Shown: positions 35,229 to 42,610 of the stretch, piece after piece
Position numbering within the stretch: position 1 is the first letter of the stretch
Layout: each line of letters begins with the position of its first letter
Assembly: GCF_040253585.1 (NCBI RefSeq)
Contig: NZ_JBELAU010000004.1
Coordinates: forward strand, 186,001-250,000
Length of the DNA: 64,000 nt
Direction: 5' to 3'
From: Emticicia sp040253585
GTDB taxonomy: Bacteria; Bacteroidota; Bacteroidia; Cytophagales; Spirosomataceae
Made by a program: the position numbers and the translations under genes
Notes under the pieces: model-generated
Told to the model about the DNA's origin: nothing
Database searches by the model: none
The model's input: the letters and a program-made list of their open reading frames with translations, nothing else

Positions 35229-36317
35229 ATGATGAATGGCTTTTTAAAATCTTTATTTTTTTGTATGTATTTTCTTGCGTGTGTGCATACATATACATAC
35301 GCACAAGTAGATAATATTAACCTCGAAAGTAATCATAAAATTACTGGCATTAATATAGGAAAAGTGCAATTTAATCTTAACTCTTTGGTTTATGTTAAAA
35401 ACAATGAGTATTTCAATGAAATAGCTGATGGTTACACACTTATTGGCTATTATGCTAACCCAAGTATAAGGTATAAACTTCATAAAAAAGTGCAAATTGA
35501 TGCTGGGGTCTTTGTTAGAAAAGAATATGGTTATAATGGATTGAAAGAAATCGAACCGACTTTTATGGTACAAGTAAAACAAAAAGATTGGCGGTTTTTA
35601 TTTGGAAATATCGAAGGAAATATCAACCACCGATTGATTGAACCATTGATGACTTTTGAGCGTGTTCTTAGCCAACCTTTAGAGCATGGCTTTCAGGCAA
35701 AATACCAAAAGAAAGAAGCTTTTTTTGATGGCTGGCTCGACTGGCAACAAAGCACAATTGCGGGTAAAACTAACCAAGAGCGTATTTGGGCTGGAGTATC
35801 ATTTTATAGCCCCGCAGTGAGTTTCAAAGATGTTAAGTTTCAGGCTCTTGCACAGGCGAGCGTGTTTCATATTGGCGGGCAAAATATTCAGAGTTTACAG
35901 CCAGTTCGTACGCTCCTAAATCCTGCGGCTGGGCTGCGTGTGAAGAAAGATTTAGGAAAAAATCAGTCGCTTACGATTGATAATTATTATGTCGGATACT
36001 TCGAGTCTCCTCTGCAAGGAACGGCCTATTATTTGAATTCATTTTGGAAAAACACTAAGTATCAAGCAGGTTTTAGTTATTGGTTTGGTAGCTTTTTTAA
36101 CTCGCCTTTTGGCAATGATTTGATGCAATCGGCCTCTCGAAAATTCAATAATGAAAATTATTATGAAAATACTCGTAGTTTGCTGATAATAAGGCTGGTA
36201 CGTGATTGGAATATTTCGGGAAAAGTGAAAATTTCGCTGAGAGTTGAGCCTCATTATGACCTAAATAACCGAATTTTTGAACACTCGGAAGGGCTTTATT
36301 TAAGCTGTAAATTATAA
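35229..36317 (+). CDS. Predicted outer-membrane beta-barrel protein of unknown function
   Basis: The 362-residue product is a signal-peptide protein (MMNGFLKSLFFCMYFLACVHTYTYAQ) with a mature part rich in Tyr/Phe and alternating strands, such as LHKKVQIDAGVFVRKEYGY and KVKISLRVEPHYDL, ending CKL; a porin-like barrel is likely. An in-frame ATG at 35196 and a TTG at 35160 would add 11 or 23 residues; 35229 gives the cleanest signal peptide. No family is recognised. It converges with the next gene over a hairpin. Confidence 0.7.
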   Translation: MMNGFLKSLFFCMYFLACVHTYTYAQVDNINLESNHKITGINIGKVQFNLNSLVYVKNNEYFNEIADGYTLIGYYANPSIRYKLHKKVQIDAGVFVRKEYGYNGLKEIEPTFMVQVKQKDWRFLFGNIEGNINHRLIEPLMTFERVLSQPLEHGFQAKYQKKEAFFDGWLDWQQSTIAGKTNQERIWAGVSFYSPAVSFKDVKFQALAQASVFHIGGQNIQSLQPVRTLLNPAAGLRVKKDLGKNQSLTIDNYYVGYFESPLQGTAYYLNSFWKNTKYQAGFSYWFGSFFNSPFGNDLMQSASRKFNNENYYENTRSLLIIRLVRDWNISGKVKISLRVEPHYDLNNRIFEHSEGLYLSCKL

Positions 36318-36322
36318 AAAAA

Positions 36323-36344
36323 TGCCACAGGTAAACCCGTGGCA
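36323..36344. terminator. Terminator between convergent genes
   Basis: Arms tgccac (36323-36328) and gtggca (36339-36344), extended inward by gg/cc, flanked by an A-run on the left (36317-36322) and tttt shortly after on the right. It can serve both the barrel gene and the gene ending at 36381. Confidence 0.7.
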
Positions 36345-36380
36345 AGCAATTTTTCTCAATAGCAATTTGTAAAGTTTTTA

Positions 36381-37148
36381 TCAAAATCTGGCTTTCATTT
36401 TTCCTGTAAATGAAAGTAGATTTTCGTAGTCAATTTCATCAAAAATTAAGTCGTCAGGTACTTTATCTTCGGCACTGTGATTGACAATCATGTTGTAATA
36501 TTTGAAGCTACTCACAGGTACTGAAAGGCGGAAGATAACACCACGTTCGTAGCGAGTATCTTCTATTTTCCAAATCGCCAACTTGGTCTTTTCGTCAAGG
36601 AATTTTACCGTAAACTTGCTTCCTTGAAAACAATCAATGATGATTGAGTTCTGAAATTTCTTAACCGATTTTATAAAATGTGTTTCGGGACCTTCACCTT
36701 TTGTGATTACAATGGTCGAATCGGTTAAATGAAAAGAATAGTGTCCTTTGATTGTCTTTGGACAAAAAATGTACGTTTTACCATTTAATTCTTGTGCTTC
36801 AAACCACTTTTTAGGTAGCGAATTATAAAGTGTATCATCTTTGAAAGACCAAAGTTCTTTCATTTGCTTCGATGCTTTAAAGTCTCTACAATGACGAAAA
36901 ACAATTGACTGGTAATAGTCATCAAGATCGATTCGTTCTTCTAAATTCCTGCAAAAAACCGAATTTTGTGTGGTATCAATAAAAATCCCGTATCGGCGTT
37001 TGATAACCTTATCGGGATTATCGGGCTTAATAGTAATGGTTTCGTTATAAAAACTTCGGTAGATTGATTCAGAAATATTGCTCGTTGTTTGAGCAAATGC
37101 CGAACTAATAAAAAACCAAAGTATTAGGTATGCAAAAGCTTTTTTCAT
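36381..37148 (-). CDS. Secreted protein of unknown function
   Basis: The 255-residue product has a clear Sec signal (MKKAFAYLILWFFISSAFAQ) and no lipobox. The mature part has DDYYQSIVFRHC, SFHLTDSTIVITKGEG and many short strands, but no motif I can assign. It is probably a periplasmic or surface protein. The gene stands alone on the minus strand. Region 37149-37442 upstream contains only the crtZ terminator and AT-rich sequence. Confidence 0.7.
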   Translation of the reverse strand: MKKAFAYLILWFFISSAFAQTTSNISESIYRSFYNETITIKPDNPDKVIKRRYGIFIDTTQNSVFCRNLEERIDLDDYYQSIVFRHCRDFKASKQMKELWSFKDDTLYNSLPKKWFEAQELNGKTYIFCPKTIKGHYSFHLTDSTIVITKGEGPETHFIKSVKKFQNSIIIDCFQGSKFTVKFLDEKTKLAIWKIEDTRYERGVIFRLSVPVSSFKYYNMIVNHSAEDKVPDDLIFDEIDYENLLSFTGKMKARF

Positions 37149-37374
37149 AAAGGCACGAAGGGCTTTTTTCGTATATATATATTCTTAAAATGAGCAAAAA
37201 TCGTGCTAAAAGTTGAATAAAAAAAATTAAAAAATGCTTTTCATCTAAAATGCTTATAGTCAACGAACTATGATTTTTTATGGCTCGTTTAATAAGAAAT
37301 TTTGACTTTCGGAATGGTTATTGTACGGTACTTTAATAAGTTTTTGGGAAGAAATCCTACTTTCTGAAAAACAA

Positions 37375-37416
37375 AAAAACGTAGCAAATTTACTTTTGAT
37401 AATTTGCTACGTTTTT
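37375..37416 (-). terminator. Terminator downstream of crtZ
   Basis: Perfect 16-base arms aaaaacgtagcaaatt (37375-37390) and aatttgctacgttttt (37401-37416) around a 10-base loop, 26 bases past the crtZ stop, with T-runs on both sides. Confidence 0.85.
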
Positions 37417-37442
37417 ACTTTTTAAACCTATTGCTGTTTGGG

Positions 37443-37895
37443 TTAATCCCTCTGTTTTGGCTCATATTTTTCGGGAGCATACAAAAATCCGAATGCCTCT
37501 GCACCATCTTTTGTGTGTACCTTATGATGAATATAATGTGCGTGCATGATACGCTTCATATATTTACTTCTGGCCACAAATTTGATTTTTACTCGGCGAT
37601 GCACAATTATATCGTGAAACACAAAATAAGCTACTCCATAAAGCGTAACACCCGCACCAAACCAGGTCAAGTACCAAAAATCTGGATTCAGATTTCCGTA
37701 GATAATTGTTGAAGACGCTATAATACTAAAGACAACTGCGTAGTAATCATTTTTCTCAAAAAAACCTTTGTGATGGTTGTGGTGGTCGGCGTGCCATGCC
37801 CAGCCAAAACCGTGCATGATATATTTGTGGGCAAACCACGCCATGAATTCCATGAATGCAAATGTGCCGATGACGATTAAAAACTTGATAAGCAT
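37443..37895 (-). CDS. crtZ: Beta-carotene hydroxylase (fatty acid hydroxylase superfamily)
   Basis: The 150-residue di-iron membrane enzyme hydroxylates beta-ionone rings, giving zeaxanthin from beta-carotene. The His clusters are visible: HKYIMHG, HADHHNHH, FHDIIVHRR and HAHYIHHKVH, in the order expected for CrtZ, with membrane helices between them. The size is typical of bacterial CrtZ. No other carotenoid gene is adjacent, so the rest of the pathway lies elsewhere. It predicts a xanthophyll-type pigment in this organism. Confidence 0.88.
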   Translation of the reverse strand: MLIKFLIVIGTFAFMEFMAWFAHKYIMHGFGWAWHADHHNHHKGFFEKNDYYAVVFSIIASSTIIYGNLNPDFWYLTWFGAGVTLYGVAYFVFHDIIVHRRVKIKFVARSKYMKRIMHAHYIHHKVHTKDGAEAFGFLYAPEKYEPKQRD

Positions 37896-37995
37896 AGTGC
37901 TATAAATATTTGATTGAGTTCTGTATTCTTAACACAAAACTACAAATGATTGTTTGATGAAAAAGATATTTTTAAGAGAGTTTTTTGCTATAAAA

Positions 37996-38026
37996 AAATC
38001 CCTGCTTGATATTCAAACAGGGATTT
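37996..38026 (-). terminator. Terminator downstream of the DUF2490 gene
   Basis: Arms aaatccctg (37996-38004) and cagggattt (38018-38026); the minus-strand transcript continues into a T-run from the A-tract at 37992-37998. It lies 26 bases past the stop at 38052. Confidence 0.8.
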
Positions 38027-38051
38027 GCTCACCAAACCAAGTTTTTTATTG

Positions 38052-38834
38052 TTATTTATTAAACGCAAAATTTGTAAGATATGATATTCGGAGAGTTGGA
38101 TTACTTTCTAAAATAGTGTCCGAAAAGTTCCAGATGTGTTGGTGAATATAACACAACTGGATTTGGTGACGAGGATTAATGACATAACCCAAACCAGCAA
38201 TGATTCTGTTTTGATTCATAAAGGTTTTTCCAACGTTATTTTTGCTTATATCTGTTCCTAACGGCCCGATATTCATAAAAGCTTCATCGCCAATAATTCC
38301 GAGTAGTTTTGGCTTGTTATCAACTTTCACGAGCGGATAAGTTGCTAAAATCATATAACGCAAGCGGTCACGGAATTTATAATCGTTGATTGCATAATCG
38401 TTTTGGCTCGTTGGAGTTGCCACCGTACTGCTCGCAATGCCCACAAAGCGGAACTCGTTTCGCAAACGATTCGTGAGTTTCAAATCGCCCAATTGATGAT
38501 TGAAAGTACCTTGAATCCAAGGGTGATTTTCGGGAATTGGACGTTTGTTGATGGCGGGATTTCCGTAAACGTAAGTATTATAATGACTAAAACCCACACT
38601 TCCGATAAAATGCTTAGTTAGTTGATAATCAAGCGATGGACGAATAAAATACTGCTGTTTCTCGCTGAAACCATTGGCGTATCGCATGGTAGCTTCGAGA
38701 GTAAAGGACAGTTTTTTTGTAAGCATATTTTTCCCTACATAATGTAGCCAAATATCATTGTTTTGGCTTTTAGTTTGAGCAAAAAGACTACCGATGCTAC
38801 AAAAGAATATGATAAGTGTGATGTATTTTTTCAT
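38052..38834 (-). CDS. DUF2490-family outer-membrane protein
   Basis: The 260-residue protein has a signal peptide (MKKYITLIIFFCSIGSLFAQ) and the DUF2490 pattern: NDIWLHYVGKN, QYFIRPSLDYQLT, HPWIQGTFNH and FRDRLRYMI strands, ending with a terminal Phe-Asn-Lys. These proteins are predicted outer-membrane barrels of unknown function. A longer reading from 38864 would add ten residues before the signal, so ATG at 38834 is used. It is transcribed in the same direction as the SulP-Dab operon, 187 bases downstream of the SulP stop, and has its own terminator. Confidence 0.8.
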   Translation of the reverse strand: MKKYITLIIFFCSIGSLFAQTKSQNNDIWLHYVGKNMLTKKLSFTLEATMRYANGFSEKQQYFIRPSLDYQLTKHFIGSVGFSHYNTYVYGNPAINKRPIPENHPWIQGTFNHQLGDLKLTNRLRNEFRFVGIASSTVATPTSQNDYAINDYKFRDRLRYMILATYPLVKVDNKPKLLGIIGDEAFMNIGPLGTDISKNNVGKTFMNQNRIIAGLGYVINPRHQIQLCYIHQHIWNFSDTILESNPTLRISYLTNFAFNK

Positions 38835-39021
38835 GATTTTTAGACAATAGTTTTCCAGACACAATCAAAATAGCTTGTGCCTGAAAATGAAATTTGTGAA
38901 TTCTTGATTGAAAATGTTTGTTGATAAATCAAATAAAAAGAAAGATTTTGACAAAAATAATAGCGAAATACTAAAGAAATGACTTCAGTCAAAAAGACTT
39001 TTTATTCCATTTATCCAAATC

Positions 39022-40605
39022 TTACCTTTTACGAGCAGCTAAATGATGCTCCGATACGGGTTTATGAGTTTCTAAACCAATGATACTCACTGTTCCACCA
39101 TTTACTTTATAGTCATGCTCAAAGTGGTGTAGATTTTCCATTACTGAGTGGTCAACTAACTTAGTTTCTTTTAGGTCAATAATTACATTAAACCCTGGTG
39201 GAATTGCTTCTAATTTGGTTTTTATGCCCAAATAATTAGTAAAAATCGCCGCTTTATCAATCTCGACTAAATAAGTATCGTCGGTGAAAGATACCACAAC
39301 TGGGGCTTTAAACAATGCCGTTACCGAAGCTCCATGATAGAGGTGAATAAGAATTTTTAGCAACATACCAGCTCCAATACCTACCAATAAGTCTTCAAAA
39401 AGAGTAAAGAAAATGGTTACTAAAAAGATAGCAAGTTGCTCTTTCCCAATTTTGAAAGTTTGAACAAATTCTCTTGGGTGAGTCAATTTGATACCTACCG
39501 TAATCAACATTGCTGCCAATGCAGTGTTTGGAATCAGCTCGATGAGGTGCGATGCAAGCAAGACAAACCCTAAGATAAAGAATCCATGAAAGAAGTTTGC
39601 CCAACGAGTTCTTGCTCCATTATTTACGTTTGATGAGCTACGTGCAACTTCTGAAATCATTGGCAAGCCACCTAAAATAGCTGCCAAAGTATTGCCAATT
39701 CCGACCGCAATTAAATCTTTATCAGCGTTTGATTTTCTGCGGAAAGGGTCGAGCATGTCAATTGCTTTTACGGTCAGCAATGACTCCAACGAACCTACCA
39801 AAGCAAACATAATTACATATTTTATAAAAACACCTGTTTGAGCAACTCCAGCAAAATCTACGTTTATTTTAATGTTTTCGAGCAAATTTCCGATGTGAAC
39901 CAACGCATAAGCTGGCTCAGTTGTCTGAAAATCTAACATCAATTCAGCAGGGATAGCAAACAATAAAACCATCAGCGGAGCAGGGATTTTCTTGATTGGG
40001 TGATTGATAAAAGGCCAAATCAACATGATTGTTAAACTTACTAAGCCAACCAACGTAGCTTTGGGGTCCATGTGCATAACGAATGACGGAATTGAAGCCA
40101 ATAATTCGATTGGACCTTTTCCTTTAACCATTGTAGGGTCAACATCAAGCAAAACAGGGATTTGTTTAGCAATGATGATTAAACCGATAGCCGCCAACAT
40201 TCCGTGAATGGCCGAAAGAGGAAAAAAATCGGCCAGTTTGCCGAGTTTGAAAACGCCAAAAAGTATCTGAACAATACCCGCAACTACCATTGCTCCTAAG
40301 GCAAGATGCCAGCCAGTTTCGCCACCGCCAAACTCACCCACTGCCCCTGCTACAATTACAATCAAACCAGCCGCAGGACCTTTGATTGTGAGGCGTGACC
40401 CCATAAAGAAACTTACGACAATACCACCAATGATGGCAGTAATCAAACCCATAATTGGCGGAAATTCTGATGCTTTTGCTATTCCTAAACTAAGAGGTAG
40501 TGCCAATAAAAATACAATAAAGCCTGAGATTGCATCGGTCGAAAAGTTCTCTTTCAAACCTTCGATACCATCTTTTGGTAATAGGAGTTTTGTGTTATTT
40601 TCCAT
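39022..40605 (-). CDS. SulP-family anion (probably bicarbonate) transporter
   Basis: The 527-residue transporter has the SulP membrane core with GFIVFLLALPLSLGIAKASE, IIGGIVVSFFMGSRLTIKGP, LAAILGGLPMISEVARSSSN and about 12-14 helices, followed by a short C-terminal STAS domain (INVIIDLKETKLVDHSVMENL-like segment). Such proteins carry sulfate, chloride or bicarbonate. It directly follows the DabA-DabB genes, which move inorganic carbon, so bicarbonate is the favoured substrate here; this is an inference. The 134-base gap to dabB holds a repetitive inverted repeat. Confidence 0.88.
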   Translation of the reverse strand: MENNTKLLLPKDGIEGLKENFSTDAISGFIVFLLALPLSLGIAKASEFPPIMGLITAIIGGIVVSFFMGSRLTIKGPAAGLIVIVAGAVGEFGGGETGWHLALGAMVVAGIVQILFGVFKLGKLADFFPLSAIHGMLAAIGLIIIAKQIPVLLDVDPTMVKGKGPIELLASIPSFVMHMDPKATLVGLVSLTIMLIWPFINHPIKKIPAPLMVLLFAIPAELMLDFQTTEPAYALVHIGNLLENIKINVDFAGVAQTGVFIKYVIMFALVGSLESLLTVKAIDMLDPFRRKSNADKDLIAVGIGNTLAAILGGLPMISEVARSSSNVNNGARTRWANFFHGFFILGFVLLASHLIELIPNTALAAMLITVGIKLTHPREFVQTFKIGKEQLAIFLVTIFFTLFEDLLVGIGAGMLLKILIHLYHGASVTALFKAPVVVSFTDDTYLVEIDKAAIFTNYLGIKTKLEAIPPGFNVIIDLKETKLVDHSVMENLHHFEHDYKVNGGTVSIIGLETHKPVSEHHLAARKR

Positions 40606-40639
40606 TTTTTAATATTTTTTAGAATCTATTATTTTTTGT

Positions 40640-40740
40640 TCTGTTACTGGTTATTGGGAAACTGGTTACTGGATACTTGTTACTGGTTATTTGTTTTCTA
40701 ATTTCCCAGTTCTCCAGTAACCAATCCACCAATAACCAAT
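40640..40740. repeat. Repeat-rich inverted element between dabB and the SulP gene
   Basis: The left half contains actggttattgggaaactgg and ttactggttatt words and the right half the complements cccagt, tccagtaacca and ccaataaccaat, forming an imperfect hairpin of about 100 bases built from repeated ggttactgg/ccagtaacc units. No coding frame is evident. Confidence 0.65.
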
Positions 40741-42608
40741 CATGATGATTTATAAGCTGTTTCGTGATAGGTTTTTACGTGCGGCCCAAGGAAAAGGCGA
40801 GAGTATAGACGAATTAATGAAATACCTGCCAAAATATAGCTTGATGCCGTAGCATAGGCCAAAACCACTTGGTTTTCGTGAATGTGACTAAACACCAAAT
40901 CAAGGCCAATGAAAGTTGGTGTAATCGGAAAACCAGCTAAGCCTAAGCAAGCCAATAAGAAAACCATGGCAAATTTTGGATGCTCGAACGAATGACCGTG
41001 AAACTGGTTGAGGTCGATGTTTTGCTCGTAGCTTTTGAGTTTCAAGATTCCCCAATAGCCCACAAGTCCCGAAACGATGATTCCGCTGAGATAAAAAGCT
41101 ATTTCGGTCAGTTCAAATTTTTCATTGAATGAAATTGCCAGTGCAATCCAGAAGTGGTTCATTATCAGCAATAACCAACTCATTAGTGGGCTTTTCCGCT
41201 CCGAAAATGATTTCAGAATCATCAATAAACCAATCAATGCAAATGCACCAGGAAGATATTCATGAGGGTGTTCGCTGCCATTTCCATTAATAAATAAAAA
41301 AATCAGACCCAATAAATAAGCAGGAATGAAGAGTAATAAGAGCCGATTGACCGTCAAAAAATCAAGTTTACGGCCGATATTTTTGAGCGGTTTCCAAAGA
41401 ATATAATTCATAAATGAATCAAGATTAAATTCTTTTAGGCTCAATAAATAAATCGAATATTCGATTTTCTTCGGTAAGCTATCTTCGATTGTATGATGAC
41501 GAGGTATGAAATTGTAGAACTGCTCACGAATTTTATAACTAACCACCGAAGGCGAAACCAAAAGTTGATAAGTACGCAAAAAGGCATTTCCAGCGAAGTG
41601 AAAAAGAGCAAATTTCTCAAATCCTAAAGCAACTTCAATGAAAATAATACCAATTTGTGCAATCGAAGCATAAGCAATTTGGCTTTTGACCGATGATTGA
41701 ACTCGGGCAATTGGTGAAGCAATCAGAGCTGTGCATAAACCAAGTAACACGATGAGGATTCGTACTGAAATCTGATGTTCCCAAAAAGTGTACGTACGCA
41801 TTAATAGAAATACCCCCAAGTGCACCGACAACGAGCCATAAAAAATGGCACTCGATGGCGTTGGGCCTTCCATGGCACGTGGCAACCACGAAGAGAACGG
41901 TAGTTGAGCCGATTTGGCCGCAGCCGCCAACAAAATCATTAATGAAATGAATACGCCAATGTAACTATGCTCGGCAAGATGTTCGTGTACGAGTTCGTAG
42001 TTGCTCAATTTCAAGAAAGTGATGTTTTCGTGCCATAGATGGTGGCTCGCCCACATCGCCAAAATTAAGCCCACATCGCCGATTCTGTAAACTGAGAATA
42101 CTTTGATGGCGTTTTTTACGGGGAGATAACGGTCACGATAAAAAGCAATTAGTAAAAACGAGCATATTCCTAAAACTTCCCAACCGATAAAAAGTGTCTC
42201 GAAATTTCCTGATAAAATCGTTATGTTATAGCCCAAATAAAAGAACAGAATAGTATTGAAAAAACGCTTGTAGCCACGCTCACGGTGTAGGTAATATCGG
42301 CTGTAAATCGTAACCAGAAAAGTCAGAAATGCACCGACCAGCAAATACACAACCGTGATTTTATCGAAGCATAGATCGACCAAAAACTCATATTCTTTTG
42401 ATATAAAAAGTGCGATTTCTTTTAGATTTAGTACAGGATGACCATTGAATAACCAATAGCCAACAAAACCCAGTACAAAAAACAACGTTAGTCCAACGGT
42501 TAGAAATGCGGTTCTCGAAATAGCGGTTTCGTTTTTACTTGGAATCAATAAACTGATAATAAAGCCCAAAAGGGGTATAAAAATAAATAACTGAAGTATC
42601 GGAGTCAT
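40740..42608 (-). CDS. dabB: DabB: proton-conducting partner of the inorganic-carbon transporter
   Basis: The 622-residue polytopic protein belongs to the NuoL/MrpA-like proton-conducting family (PF00361), with YSRYYLHRERGYKRFF, LFIGWEVLGICSFLLIAFYRDRY, AKSAQLPFSSWLPRAMEGPTPSSA and LVSPSVVSYKIRE. In DAB complexes it couples the proton gradient to the carbonic-anhydrase-like DabA. It starts two bases after the dabA stop: ATG at 42608 is preferred over GTG at 42614, which would overlap the dabA stop. No other complex I genes are nearby, which supports DabB rather than NuoL. Confidence 0.9.
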   Translation of the reverse strand: MTPILQLFIFIPLLGFIISLLIPSKNETAISRTAFLTVGLTLFFVLGFVGYWLFNGHPVLNLKEIALFISKEYEFLVDLCFDKITVVYLLVGAFLTFLVTIYSRYYLHRERGYKRFFNTILFFYLGYNITILSGNFETLFIGWEVLGICSFLLIAFYRDRYLPVKNAIKVFSVYRIGDVGLILAMWASHHLWHENITFLKLSNYELVHEHLAEHSYIGVFISLMILLAAAAKSAQLPFSSWLPRAMEGPTPSSAIFYGSLSVHLGVFLLMRTYTFWEHQISVRILIVLLGLCTALIASPIARVQSSVKSQIAYASIAQIGIIFIEVALGFEKFALFHFAGNAFLRTYQLLVSPSVVSYKIREQFYNFIPRHHTIEDSLPKKIEYSIYLLSLKEFNLDSFMNYILWKPLKNIGRKLDFLTVNRLLLLFIPAYLLGLIFLFINGNGSEHPHEYLPGAFALIGLLMILKSFSERKSPLMSWLLLIMNHFWIALAISFNEKFELTEIAFYLSGIIVSGLVGYWGILKLKSYEQNIDLNQFHGHSFEHPKFAMVFLLACLGLAGFPITPTFIGLDLVFSHIHENQVVLAYATASSYILAGISLIRLYSRLFLGPHVKTYHETAYKSS

Positions 42609-42610
42609 AA

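Noticed and set aside
38980..38991. Short palindrome tgactTCagtca downstream of the SulP stop
   Set aside because: Arms of five bases and no solid T-run; too weak to call a terminator.
40740..42608. NuoL (complex I subunit) as identity for the dabB gene
   Set aside because: No other complex I gene is nearby and the DabA gene is directly coupled upstream.
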